Translations under genes and position numbers: made by a program
The notes under the pieces: generated by a model
Databases searched by the model: none
What the model saw: only the letters and a program-made list of their open reading frames with translations
Told to the model about the DNA's origin: nothing
Shown: positions 1-8,467 of the stretch, in pieces
How the letters are laid out: each line of letters starts with the position of its first letter
How positions within the stretch are numbered: the first letter of the stretch is position 1
Origin: Dyadobacter psychrotolerans
Lineage (GTDB): Bacteria; Bacteroidota; Bacteroidia; Cytophagales; Spirosomataceae
Direction of reading: 5' to 3'
Assembly: GCF_004349265.1 (NCBI RefSeq)
Contig: NZ_SMFL01000003.1
Location: forward strand, 62,001-126,000
DNA length: 64,000 nt

Positions 1-270
1 ACGACGCAGGGAAAAGATCTATCGCAGTATTCGATCGACCTGGGATTTTCAAGAGATATACTAAAAGGAAAAGGCACAATTACAGCCAGCGTAAGGGATT
101 TGATGAATTCGAGAAAACAGCGACGGATCGTTGAAAATGCAGGATATTACTCGCAATCTGAATTTCAATGGCGTGCAAGACAGTTTATTGTTACATTTTC
201 TTACAGGTTAAACCGCTCAAAGGAAAAAGAAAGAAACCAGGATACAGGAGATGGCAGTGAAGAACAATGA
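1..270 (+). CDS. Outer-membrane beta-barrel protein, C-terminal 89 residues only
   Basis: The reading frame is open from the left edge of the window to a TGA stop. The visible part has alternating polar and hydrophobic strands (for example FIVTFSYRL), a conserved-looking RQFIVTFSYRLN segment near the end, and a short charged tail rich in K, E and D. This is the usual ending of the TonB-receptor-like outer-membrane barrel proteins of Bacteroidota. The N-terminal part, which would show the plug and regulatory domains, lies outside the window, so the substrate cannot be judged. Confidence 0.6.
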   Translation, partial: TTQGKDLSQYSIDLGFSRDILKGKGTITASVRDLMNSRKQRRIVENAGYYSQSEFQWRARQFIVTFSYRLNRSKEKERNQDTGDGSEEQ

Positions 271-288
271 TTCTACGCCTTAAACTGC

Positions 289-296
289 TACCTTTG
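289..296 (+). promoter_or_regulatory. Bacteroidota -7 promoter box for cvfB
   Basis: TACCTTTG fits the Bacteroidota consensus TAnnTTTG exactly and is followed by CACG. It lies 24 bases before the cvfB start codon, leaving a short leader. I see no convincing -33 TTTG at the right distance. Confidence 0.6.
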
Positions 297-320
297 CACG
301 ACAACATAGCAGAATAGACA

Positions 321-1160
321 ATGCTTTTTATAGGAAAATATAACAACCTTACCATCGAGAGGGTCACCAGTGTAGGAATGTTTTTGAGTGATGTAGAAGG
401 AGAAGAAGTCCTCTTACCCAATCAATACCTGACCGACGAGATGAACGTGGACGATAATATCAGAGTCTTTGTTTATCTTGATTCTGAGGATCGCCCGGTG
501 GCCACAACCGAAACGCCAAAGATTATCCGTAACGAATTTGCGTTTCTGGAAGTGAAGGATGTTTCCGAACATGGCGCATTTATGGACTGGGGTTTGATCA
601 AAGACCTTTTCGTTCCTTTTCGGGAACAGAGTGTTCCCATGGAAATTGGCGACTGGCATGTGGTATTTCTTTATTTAGATCAAAAATCTTCCCGCCTGAT
701 CGCTTCAACCAAAATTGACCGTTTTCTGGAAAATGACAGACTGACGGTTGCAGAAGGTGACGAAGTGGATTTGCTTGTCTGGCTAAAAACAGATTTAGGA
801 TACAATGTGATTGTAAATCAGTATCACAAAGGCCTGATTTATGGTAACGAAGTATTCAAAGACCTGAAAATCGGAGATTCTTTAAAGGGTTATGTCAAAA
901 AAATAAGACCGGAAAATAAACTGGATATTTCCCTTCAGAAAGCCAGTGGTGAACAAATTGAACCAAGTATTCAAAGTATTTTGGATGAATTAAAAAAAGC
1001 CGGTGGTTTTCTGAATTTGTCGGACGGAAGTTCTCCGGAAGACATCTATAAAACATTTGGAATCAGTAAAAAGGTATTCAAAAAGGCAATCGGCGGATTG
1101 TATAAGCAAGGCAAAATCAGAATTGCTGTTGAAGGTATTTATTTGATTTCGGAGGATTGA
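321..1160 (+). CDS. cvfB: CvfB family S1-domain RNA-binding protein
   Basis: This 279-residue protein has the architecture of the CvfB/YitL family. It has three S1-like OB-fold segments (about 1-67, 70-135 and 148-207) and a winged-helix segment at about 215-279 (PEDIYKTFGISKKVFKKAIG). The GAFMDWGLIKDLFVPF stretch is characteristic of the second S1 domain. Family members bind RNA and affect virulence and stress gene expression in Firmicutes; the role in Bacteroidota is not settled. The length is normal for the family. An exact TAnnTTTG box 24 bases before the ATG supports the start. It stands alone: the next gene is unrelated. Confidence 0.85.
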   Translation: MLFIGKYNNLTIERVTSVGMFLSDVEGEEVLLPNQYLTDEMNVDDNIRVFVYLDSEDRPVATTETPKIIRNEFAFLEVKDVSEHGAFMDWGLIKDLFVPFREQSVPMEIGDWHVVFLYLDQKSSRLIASTKIDRFLENDRLTVAEGDEVDLLVWLKTDLGYNVIVNQYHKGLIYGNEVFKDLKIGDSLKGYVKKIRPENKLDISLQKASGEQIEPSIQSILDELKKAGGFLNLSDGSSPEDIYKTFGISKKVFKKAIGGLYKQGKIRIAVEGIYLISED

Positions 1161-1204
1161 TAATTTGATTAAAATGAATAACTTCAAGTCTTGATTTTGA
1201 ATTT

Positions 1205-1375
1205 ATGAAGCGCACAGACTTAAAGAAAATATCAAAAGGTATAAGACTTAACTGGACACCTATTAAAGAGGTTAGTTCTGTCGATATATCTACATGGAAC
1301 CTTAAAGGAATTGTAGTAAGTGATGCTGTGATTAAGTCAAAAAAAACAAATCCTTCAAAAACGATAATTCCTTGA
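1205..1375 (+). CDS. 56-residue frame, probable N-terminal part of the following unknown gene
   Basis: The frame starts at an ATG, encodes MKRTDLKKISKGIRLNWTP and onward, and stops at TGA 1373-1375. It ends four bases inside the next frame. At 1339-1346 there is a run of eight A, read here as TCA AAA AAA ACA. A one-base backward slip at that run would join this frame directly to the downstream frame and give one protein of about 240 residues with no break in character. It is AT-rich like the downstream part. It could be a real short protein, but the join looks more natural. No family is recognised. Confidence 0.4.
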   Translation: MKRTDLKKISKGIRLNWTPIKEVSSVDISTWNLKGIVVSDAVIKSKKTNPSKTIIP

Positions 1376-1926
1376 CTTTTGATTATCCCGGATACCCTTT
1401 AAGATTTATCCAGAAAGACAAATGTACTGACGAGTCTGCACATCTGTTTACTCATATTTATAAGTTTTATTCACCAGTTACACAATACTTCTACATATTA
1501 AGAGCAGACTATCATGAGGAAGATGTCTTTTCTATCAAATTTTACTGTAAAAAAGATAGAAAAAGTGACTTTAAATATTCGAAAATTATTAATAAAGGCG
1601 ACATAGGGAACATACTTTTATCATGCGCAAACGTAATTCCAAAGCTTTTAACTGATTATCCTGCTGCTTCATTTGCTTTAGTTGGTTCGAGGTCTATTGA
1701 TAAAATTTCCGGAACTATTGAACCATTCAGTAATAATCAACGATTCAGAATTTATGCAGAAATCATTGCAAAAAAGTTTGGAGCTGTCACCTTTGAACAT
1801 GTTACCTATCCTGAGGTCAGTGGATATTTATTAATAAATAGAAAATCTGGTGATTTACCTCTTAAAGAATCTGCTATAAAGAGAATGTTTGCATTGACTT
1901 ATAACAATCTTCCAGATATTATTTGA
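1372..1926 (+). CDS. Hypothetical protein, probably the main part of a frameshifted gene
   Basis: The open frame from the TTG at 1372 gives 184 residues; in the same frame it is open back to just after a TAA at 1333-1335. I do not recognise a family. The protein is soluble, lacks a signal peptide and membrane segments, and has mixed alpha/beta character (for example FALVGSRSIDKISGTIEPF). The gene is clearly more AT-rich than its neighbours, suggesting a gene acquired from elsewhere. No ATG start with a promoter fits this frame alone, which supports reading it together with the frame at 1205. It is followed at once by a bidirectional terminator. Confidence 0.5.
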   Translation: MTFDYPGYPLRFIQKDKCTDESAHLFTHIYKFYSPVTQYFYILRADYHEEDVFSIKFYCKKDRKSDFKYSKIINKGDIGNILLSCANVIPKLLTDYPAASFALVGSRSIDKISGTIEPFSNNQRFRIYAEIIAKKFGAVTFEHVTYPEVSGYLLINRKSGDLPLKESAIKRMFALTYNNLPDII

Positions 1927-1936
1927 TGGCAAACAC

Positions 1937-1973
1937 AAACAAAAGAGGCACCATAACAGCACCTCTTTTGTTT
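1937..1973. terminator. Bidirectional terminator between convergent genes
   Basis: A 12-base arm AAACAAAAGAGG pairs perfectly with CCTCTTTTGTTT across a loop of about 13 bases. The A-rich and T-rich ends make it work in both directions. It sits between the stop of the plus-strand unknown gene and the stop of the minus-strand amidohydrolase gene. Confidence 0.7.
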
Positions 1974-1990
1974 AAATTAAATTCAGCAAA

Positions 1991-3310
1991 TCATTTCTTG
2001 CCATACTTTACTTTGTACTTTTCATAAAGACGTTTTTGTTTATCATCAAGGTTAACTTTCCCGCCCTTGATAAATACCATCTCTACTTCATTGCCACGCA
2101 TATCCAGGATATCTCCGGCTGAAACCAGAAATGAAGCCTGCTTGCCTTTTTCCAGCGTACCAACCATCTTGTCAATACCTACAATTTCGGCAGCGTTACG
2201 CGTGATAAATTGTAATGCTTCATCAGCTGTTACATTTCCAAAACCGGATGAAGTTCCTGCCAGAAACGCAAGGTTACGGGTTCTCCACCATTCGTCAGCA
2301 TAAGTTACGGCGACTTTCACACCAGCTTTATGCAGCAGTCCTGGTAATTCGTAAGGAAGATAAACGTTTTCATCAACGCGTCCGGGAAGCCGGTGTGTTG
2401 GATTTAATACAACCGGCACCTGATTTTCTTTCAAATAAGATGCAACTTTATAAGATTCATCTCCACCAACGATCACTACCTTTTTAACACCAACTTCTTT
2501 TGCAAACTTGATCGCTTCGATAATATCCTTTGCATAATCAGCACGAATATACAGGTTAGCAGATCCGTCAAACAATGGTTTCATTGCCGCAAGACGAAGG
2601 TTTACAGGAGACGGATTGGCTATTGCAGCATAAGCTTTTGCATCGGCAAATAATGAAACAAACTGATCCAGAACTTCCTGGCGTTTATCATTTCTTTTCA
2701 TTGTTACCGAAAAATCTTCAAAGTTGAAACTTCTTGCTAAAAACGCCGGCCAGTTGATCCAGATGCCATCATCCTTTTTCAAAACAGCATCTTCCCAGTT
2801 CCAGCCATCTGTATAAAAAACAGACGATGAACCCGAAACAATACCGCCCTGTGGTACCGCCTGCGAAAGCAAAATACCGTTACCTCTCAGCGTCGGGATT
2901 ACTTCCGAGTCGGTGTTATAAGCAACCAAAGCTCTTACATGCGGATTCACCTGCCCGATTTCATCAAAATCCAGCGTTGCACGAACCGAAGCGATTTCCT
3001 GAATACCAACCGTAGTGTTCAGCGAAATGATGCCTGGAAAAATGTGTTTTCCTTTTACATCAATAACCTCCGCTCCGGAAGTATTACCCGAACCTGCCGG
3101 TCCTACCTGGGTAATAATACCTTTGTCAAAAGACAGAACACCATTTTCAATCACCTGGCCGCTGCCGGTATGAATGGTAGCGCCTGTCAATACGATTGGC
3201 CGTGTCTGCGGAAGCGCAGGAGCCGGATTTTGTGCGTTAGCCTGTACGGAAAACGCAATCAGCGCCGTACAGACAATCCGGTTAACTATTTTATATTTTT
3301 CTATTTTCAT
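1991..3310 (-). CDS. Secreted amidohydrolase-family protein lacking the usual HxH site
   Basis: The 439-residue protein begins with a signal peptide (hydrophobic TALIAFSVQANAQ, cleavage probably after NAQ). It then has the composite-domain start of amidohydrolases (ATIHTGSGQVIENGVLSFDKG) and the C-terminal signature near 375-415 (ADEALQFITRNAAEIVGI, then GTLEKGKQASFLV). Where active members carry PGxIDxHxH after the first strand, this one reads FPGIISLNTTVG, so the first metal-binding histidines are absent. It may have lost catalysis or bind a partner. It lies 36 bases downstream of the larger amidohydrolase gene on the same strand, so the two are probably co-transcribed and act together in the periplasm. 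Confidence 0.8.
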   Translation of the reverse strand: MKIEKYKIVNRIVCTALIAFSVQANAQNPAPALPQTRPIVLTGATIHTGSGQVIENGVLSFDKGIITQVGPAGSGNTSGAEVIDVKGKHIFPGIISLNTTVGIQEIASVRATLDFDEIGQVNPHVRALVAYNTDSEVIPTLRGNGILLSQAVPQGGIVSGSSSVFYTDGWNWEDAVLKKDDGIWINWPAFLARSFNFEDFSVTMKRNDKRQEVLDQFVSLFADAKAYAAIANPSPVNLRLAAMKPLFDGSANLYIRADYAKDIIEAIKFAKEVGVKKVVIVGGDESYKVASYLKENQVPVVLNPTHRLPGRVDENVYLPYELPGLLHKAGVKVAVTYADEWWRTRNLAFLAGTSSGFGNVTADEALQFITRNAAEIVGIDKMVGTLEKGKQASFLVSAGDILDMRGNEVEMVFIKGGKVNLDDKQKRLYEKYKVKYGKK

Positions 3311-3346
3311 TTGATTTAATATTTACTGTAAGACCAGAACTGCTGA

Positions 3347-6300
3347 CTATTTTCCTTCTGCATGTTCGGCATGAACACCAACAATGTCTTCGCAATGCCA
3401 CATGCGCGGCTGCGTACCCTGTGCGCGCTGTGTTGGTCTGCCTTCCGCCTTGTCACTCAGCATTTTCTGGATCAGCCTTTCACGCTCAACAGCCATTGTT
3501 TTCTGTTTTTCCTCATCCTTTTTACGGTCAAAATAAACAGTTCCTTCGATCATAGTGAATTCAGGACGGGCATATACTGAAAGCGGATTTGCATTCCAAA
3601 GTACCAGGTCGGCATCTTTACCTGTTTTTACACTACCCAGCTTGTCGTCAACATGAAGTAGTTTTGCAGGATTTAACGTCACCATTTTCCAGGCTTCCTC
3701 TTCCGGAACACCGCCGTAAGTAACTGTTTTTGCAGCTTCCTGATTTAATCTGCGCGCCATTTCGGCATCATCTGAATTGATTGCCACTGTTACACCTTCG
3801 TGGTACATCAAAGCAGCATTGTAAGGAATCGCTTCTTTAACCTCCATTTTGTAAGCCCACCAGTCAGCAAAAGTAGAACCGCCGATTTTACGTTTCGACA
3901 TTTTATCAGCCAGTTTGTAACCTTCCAGAATGTGGGTAAAAGTATTGATATTAAATTTCAATGAATCAGCAACGCTCATCAGCATGTTGATCTCCGACTG
4001 AACATACGAGTGACAGGTGATAAACCTTTCGCTGGCCAGAATTTCGGCAAGTGCATCTAGTTCCAGGTCTCTTCTTGGCGCCGCTCCCGTTTTTTTAGCA
4101 TTGTATGTTTTCCAGCTTTGGGCGTATTCCTTAGCTCTGATGAAGTGATCATAAAATACCTGTTCAACACCCATTCTTGTTTGTGGAAAACGAACACGTG
4201 TTATATCACCCCAGTTGGATTGTTTTACGTTTTCACCCAAAGCAAACTTGATTGTTTTAACTTGTGGAACCAGCATTTCTGACTGATTGGCTCCCCATTT
4301 CAATTTAATCAGGGCACTTTGTCCGCCAATTGAATTTGCAGAACCGTGTAGCAAATGTGAAGTAGTAACCCCACCGGCAAGCTGGCGGTAAATGTTGATA
4401 TCATCCGGGTTGATTACATCGCTCATTCTTACCTCAGCAGAACTGGTTTGTCCGCCTTCGTTAATTGTAAAAAGTGCAATGTGAGAATGTTCGTCGATGA
4501 TACCGTTTGTCAAATGTTTGCCTGTTCCGTCAACCGTTTTAACACCGGAAGGAGCAGAAAGACTTTTCCCGATTTTCGCAATTTTACCATTTTGGATCAG
4601 CACATCGGTATTTTGTAAAATACCTTCTTTTTCGTTGGTCCATACTGTAGCATTTTTGATCAGAACCGTTTCCGCTTTTGGAAGCGTTTCATTTCCAAAA
4701 CCTACGAATGGATAAACAATTGAACCGGTTTCAACAGGCTTTTTAGCAGCCGTATCCTTTGAAGCTACTGCTTTGAAAGGCTCAGAAAGTGTGGCAGTCC
4801 AGGGAACAACCGTTCCGTTTGGCATAACACCTTCACCTGTAAATCCTGTTCCGCTCTTCCAGCCTGTCAATCTGATATTCTCCTGGCGTTTTTTGTCAGG
4901 CTGATAAGTGATGGTCAGCAGTTCATTGGTAAGCACTGCTTTTGGTGTAATTTTTAAAGTATCCTGCAAAACAACTTTATACTCAGGTTTTTCAGCAGAA
5001 CCTGTAATTTGCAGTTTGCCTGTGGATTGATTGTTGATCGACAAGGAATAAGTACCGCGCAGATCTGCCGTATTTAATGGAGCCAGCACAAACTTTTTGC
5101 CTTGTATCCAGTTTTCATAAATGATGTTGTCTTTACTAAACAGATCCGTAGATGTAATCAGGAAGTTAGCCAGCAAACCAGCTTTCAGACTACCTACCTG
5201 TCCTTCTGCCTTAATCAGGCTGGCAGGCAAAGTTGTAAGCGCTTCCAATGCTTTTTCTTTTGACAAACCATAATCGATCGCGGTTCTGATATTTTTCCAG
5301 AAGTCGTTTTTGGTTTTCAAACCGGCAGTAGTAAGTGCAAAAGGAATTGCGGCCTTTGCTACTTCCGAAGTGTTTTTTGGTGCAAGTTCCCAGTGTTTAA
5401 GCTGAGTCATGCTGATCAGATCTGCATCCCAGGGATCCGCAACATCGTAGGCTTCAGGGAATTGTAATGGTAAAATCAAAGTTGCTTTTGTAGCCTTAAT
5501 CTCATCCAGACGCTGATATTCGTCTCCACCTCCGCGAATGATGTATTGAACACCAAATTCGTCACCGATTTTATCTGCGCGCAGCAAACTGTATTTATCA
5601 CCTGTTTCAAAAAACGATGGTAGTCCTTTAAGCTGGTTAAATGCATCCAGTGACAGATTCTTTTCTTCACTTTTGCCACTTTTGCCGTACCACTCAGCAT
5701 CATAATAATTCTGGCGAAGTAAAGCTACCACACCCATCACAGATGACGGATAAGTTTGTCCGGAAGTACCTTTGCTGAATGAAAAATGAGATGAGGCTTT
5801 GCCGTTGAGCATCGCCTTGTTAGGAGATTCGTCGGTTAAGGTCAGTAATGCTCCGCTGCCCCGTACAATTCCATCATGTGAATGACTTAAAACGGTACCA
5901 AAACCGATTTTACGAAGATCTTCGGCTTGTTTTGTATTTGGTGCAAAAAGCTGTCCGGCTTCTGTTTCCGGCTGTATGGCCTGGTTCCAGCCAAAAGCTC
6001 CTTTTTTATTTGATTCAAGCTGAGGTGCTTGCCTTCCGCCTCCGCGGCGTTCGGTTTTCACTTCCGGCATTCCATAGTCAGAATCCAGGTCTATCAGTGA
6101 AGGATAAATGTATTTGCCTTTCAGATCCATTACCACAGTTCCGGCCGGAATTTTTACCTGTTTGCCTACTTCACGGATCATTCCGTTTTCGATGAGCAGC
6201 GTTCCGTTTTGGATGGTTGTTTTTGGATCAACGACAATGTTGGCGTTGGTAAAGGCGTAGCGTCCGGTTCGTTCGTCGTAGGCTCCGTTTTTCGGGAAAG

Positions 6301-6367
6301 TTTCCTGCGCCTTACACAGTACACTCACAGTAAGGACAGCTACTAACGTTGATAATCGTTTAAGCAT
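3347..6367 (-). CDS. Secreted double-domain amidohydrolase, 1006 residues
   Basis: A signal peptide (LVAVLTVSVLCKAQ) is followed by two amidohydrolase-type regions. The first, about residues 25-430, is degenerate: YPSLIDLDSDYG replaces the usual HxH. The second, about 565-985, keeps a metal site: IIDEHSHIALF near 622-632, FITCHSYVQSE and TFTHILEGYK for later histidines, and AINSDDAEMARR near 866 for the aspartate. The C-terminal LHVDDKLGSVKTGKDADLVLW is a classic imidazolonepropionase-like ending. The substrate is unknown; secreted members of this class may act on cyclic amides or dipeptides. A duplication followed by decay of one half is likely. It is the first gene of a two-gene operon with the 439-residue protein. 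Confidence 0.85.
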   Translation of the reverse strand: MLKRLSTLVAVLTVSVLCKAQETFPKNGAYDERTGRYAFTNANIVVDPKTTIQNGTLLIENGMIREVGKQVKIPAGTVVMDLKGKYIYPSLIDLDSDYGMPEVKTERRGGGRQAPQLESNKKGAFGWNQAIQPETEAGQLFAPNTKQAEDLRKIGFGTVLSHSHDGIVRGSGALLTLTDESPNKAMLNGKASSHFSFSKGTSGQTYPSSVMGVVALLRQNYYDAEWYGKSGKSEEKNLSLDAFNQLKGLPSFFETGDKYSLLRADKIGDEFGVQYIIRGGGDEYQRLDEIKATKATLILPLQFPEAYDVADPWDADLISMTQLKHWELAPKNTSEVAKAAIPFALTTAGLKTKNDFWKNIRTAIDYGLSKEKALEALTTLPASLIKAEGQVGSLKAGLLANFLITSTDLFSKDNIIYENWIQGKKFVLAPLNTADLRGTYSLSINNQSTGKLQITGSAEKPEYKVVLQDTLKITPKAVLTNELLTITYQPDKKRQENIRLTGWKSGTGFTGEGVMPNGTVVPWTATLSEPFKAVASKDTAAKKPVETGSIVYPFVGFGNETLPKAETVLIKNATVWTNEKEGILQNTDVLIQNGKIAKIGKSLSAPSGVKTVDGTGKHLTNGIIDEHSHIALFTINEGGQTSSAEVRMSDVINPDDINIYRQLAGGVTTSHLLHGSANSIGGQSALIKLKWGANQSEMLVPQVKTIKFALGENVKQSNWGDITRVRFPQTRMGVEQVFYDHFIRAKEYAQSWKTYNAKKTGAAPRRDLELDALAEILASERFITCHSYVQSEINMLMSVADSLKFNINTFTHILEGYKLADKMSKRKIGGSTFADWWAYKMEVKEAIPYNAALMYHEGVTVAINSDDAEMARRLNQEAAKTVTYGGVPEEEAWKMVTLNPAKLLHVDDKLGSVKTGKDADLVLWNANPLSVYARPEFTMIEGTVYFDRKKDEEKQKTMAVERERLIQKMLSDKAEGRPTQRAQGTQPRMWHCEDIVGVHAEHAEGK

Positions 6368-6535
6368 AGGATATTGGTTAAATTAATAATTCGGTGACAC
6401 AATATACAATGAAAATCAAAAACAACAGGTCAGCGTAGAGGCATTCAGGAGAACATACAATTCGCGCGTGGAATTTTTATGTTCCTTTGTTTTTTCGCAA
6501 CTTGTGTTCTTAATCCGATTACATTCAAAGTAAAA

Positions 6536-6823
6536 ATGACCTACGACCAATTTACCGAATCTCTTTCTCAGGAAACTCCGCCCAAACAGATATCTGTCTT
6601 ACTACAAGCACTTTGGTATGATGCCAAGGGAAATTGGGAAGCAGCTCATAACATTGCCCAAAGCAGTGAAGGAACACGGGCCTATGATCATTTACACGCT
6701 TATCTGCATCGGGTAGAAGGTGACACCTGGAATGCCGGCTACTGGTACCGACGAGCGGGTGCTGAGGTATTTGAGGGATCTTTAAAAGAAGAATGGGAAA
6801 CTTTGGTTTTGGCGATGTTATAA
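6536..6823 (+). CDS. Small conserved helical protein of unknown function, 95 residues
   Basis: I chose the ATG at 6536 (MTYDQFTESL); an upstream ATG at 6479 would add a hydrophobic stretch that does not look like part of the domain. The sequence LLQALWYDAKGNWEAAHNIA and the later YLHRVEGDTWNAGYWYRRAG recall a TPR-like helical protein found widely in Bacteroidota and Proteobacteria and usually annotated as hypothetical. It is soluble and probably cytoplasmic. No neighbour suggests a pathway. Confidence 0.65.
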   Translation: MTYDQFTESLSQETPPKQISVLLQALWYDAKGNWEAAHNIAQSSEGTRAYDHLHAYLHRVEGDTWNAGYWYRRAGAEVFEGSLKEEWETLVLAML

Positions 6824-6860
6824 TTTTTCTTCAGATCAAAGTAGAATTAAATGGTCATAT

Positions 6861-6937
6861 ATAAGCTAATAACCTTATATATGAACAATATAAGTCAAAA
6901 ACCTTATAATTGTTTAACATAAGTTAAAAACCTTATA
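6861..6937. repeat. Three 19-base operator-like repeats at exact 29-base intervals
   Basis: The units are 6861-6879, 6890-6908 and 6919-6937. Each starts ATAAG and ends CCTTATA, so each is an imperfect palindrome (ATAAG/CTTAT), and the middle eight bases vary slightly. For example, the second unit is ATAAGTCAAAAACCTTATA. The start-to-start distance is 29 bases both times. The third unit overlaps the -7 promoter box of the following gene, as expected for repressor sites. Confidence 0.75.
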
Positions 6938-6941
6938 TTTG
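6934..6941 (+). promoter_or_regulatory. -7 promoter box of the SatD-like gene
   Basis: TATATTTG matches TAnnTTTG exactly, 24 bases before the ATG at 6966. A possible -33 element, TTG at 6910-6912, lies 21 bases upstream. The box shares four bases with the third palindromic repeat, so binding there should block transcription. Confidence 0.65.
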
Positions 6942-6965
6942 TAGCTTGTTTAATATTTATCTTTA

Positions 6966-7595
6966 ATGAGCTCAAACATTGCCGTTATTACTGCTGACAT
7001 GGTTAATTCTACCTTATTTTCCAGGGAAGAGGTTAACTTGTGGCTAACTGATCTGATTGATTTAATAAAAAAACAAAAAGATTTCAACTGGCTGCTGGAA
7101 CCGGAAATATATCGTGGAGACAGTTTTCAATGTGTTTTAAAAAAGCCGGAATATGCCCTTAAACTGGCAATCATGGCCAGAACGATTGTACGCTCAAAGG
7201 CTGACAATACAGATCTTCGAATTGCCATTGGTGTGGGGACATCAGAAACGCTCACAGATCGTCCGGGAACGTCTGATGGTGAAGCATTCCGGTTGTCCGG
7301 ACATCTTGCAGACAATATCCGAAAACAAAAAGCACGTATTGCCATAGCGCTGCCTATTCCATGCGAGCCGTTAACAGCATCACTGGATCTCCTGGAAGCA
7401 GTTATGGGAAACTGGAGCATAGCGCAAAGTGAGGTCATCGCTGCTTTGTTACAGGATCAGACTGTCACCGCTATATCTGAAAAACTTTCCATAAGCCAAT
7501 CTGCTGTGAGTCAACGTTTGTCTGCCTCGAAATGGTGGGCGGTTGAAAACTTCCTGAATACCTTTCCGAAACATCTGGAACTATACACAAAATAA
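6966..7595 (+). CDS. SatD-like protein with C-terminal helix-turn-helix
   Basis: This 209-residue protein resembles the SatD family. It starts IAVITADMVNSTLFSR, has a nucleotidyl-cyclase-like central part (EIYRGDSFQCVL, LRIAIGVGTSE, GEAFRLSGHLAD), and ends with a helix-turn-helix at about 166-190 (TVTAISEKLSISQSAVSQRL). The biochemical role of SatD proteins is not known; the HTH suggests it senses something and regulates transcription. Five bases separate its stop codon from the DUF3307 gene, so the two form an operon. Three palindromes over its own promoter suggest autoregulation, by inference. Confidence 0.75.
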   Translation: MSSNIAVITADMVNSTLFSREEVNLWLTDLIDLIKKQKDFNWLLEPEIYRGDSFQCVLKKPEYALKLAIMARTIVRSKADNTDLRIAIGVGTSETLTDRPGTSDGEAFRLSGHLADNIRKQKARIAIALPIPCEPLTASLDLLEAVMGNWSIAQSEVIAALLQDQTVTAISEKLSISQSAVSQRLSASKWWAVENFLNTFPKHLELYTK

Positions 7596-7600
7596 AAACC

Positions 7601-8347
7601 ATGACAGAATTTCTTTTGCTGCTTCTGGCACACGTTCTGGCCGATTTTTACTGGCAGCCAACTTCCTGGGTTGTGGATAAAAAGGAAAAGTCATTTCGAT
7701 CAAAGTACCTGTATTTTCATGTCGGTGTGGTAATCATAACCTCATATCTGTTTTTAGGACATTGGGATAATCCAGCCCCCGCTATTATAATTGGCCTTAT
7801 TCACGGAATTATAGACATTCTCAAAATCAGGTTTGATAAAAAAGGCTCAGCCGGCTGGTTTGTAGCCGACCAGGCTGCTCATGTCATAACTATTGCTGTT
7901 GTAGCATCCCTGCTTGCAGGAAGCTTAACGATCAGTATCGATCATTTAAAGGTCTGGTTGTATTCGCCTAAAACGCTGGCCCAGTTGTCAGGCGCTCTGT
8001 TATGCCTTTCGCCGGTATCGTTTCTCGTAGGTATTTTAACCCGACCCTGGCGTGACGAACTTTCGGAACTCGTACCGGATGCAAATGATAATCTGGCCAA
8101 CGCAGGAAGATGGATTGGCATGTCGGAAAGGCTGCTGATTTTTGTTTTTGTGATCGTAAGCCAATTTTCAGCGATTGGTTTTTTAATCGCTGCCAAATCG
8201 CTTTTGAGATATAATGATAAAAATGCAAGCGGCGAAATACCTCCCGCATATATCAGTAAAAAATCAGAATATGTTCTCGTCGGAACGCTTATGAGTTATA
8301 CCTGTGCGATCGCCGTTGCGATGGCGGTCAAACTATTTTATCAGTAA
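7601..8347 (+). CDS. DUF3307 family integral membrane protein
   Basis: The 248-residue protein starts MTEFLLLLLAHVLADFYWQP, the hallmark of DUF3307, where H and D lie in the first membrane helix (AHVLADF). About five or six further membrane segments follow, including TSYLFLGHW, IIIGLIHGIIDILK, a segment after WFVADQAAH (a second conserved-looking D-x-x-x-H pattern), and two at the C-terminus. The family has no established function. Its pairing with a SatD-like HTH protein recurs in Bacteroidota and suggests one small regulated module. Confidence 0.8.
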   Translation: MTEFLLLLLAHVLADFYWQPTSWVVDKKEKSFRSKYLYFHVGVVIITSYLFLGHWDNPAPAIIIGLIHGIIDILKIRFDKKGSAGWFVADQAAHVITIAVVASLLAGSLTISIDHLKVWLYSPKTLAQLSGALLCLSPVSFLVGILTRPWRDELSELVPDANDNLANAGRWIGMSERLLIFVFVIVSQFSAIGFLIAAKSLLRYNDKNASGEIPPAYISKKSEYVLVGTLMSYTCAIAVAMAVKLFYQ

Positions 8348-8467
8348 CCATTCTCCATAAGTTGCTCAACATAAGCTTCTAAACTTTTAATAAAATAATT
8401 TTTTAGAACTTCATTAAACCTTTGTATTGTCACTACACTCTAAGCGTGGTATCTAAACTTTAAAACC

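Noticed and set aside
1991..3310. Calling the 439-residue amidohydrolase a pseudogene because the HxH is missing
   Set aside because: The frame is intact with a signal peptide and conserved C-terminal motifs; loss of the metal site does not show loss of the gene.
6861..6937. Plasmid-type iterons or a replication origin
   Set aside because: There are only three units, they overlap a gene promoter, and no replication initiator gene is adjacent.
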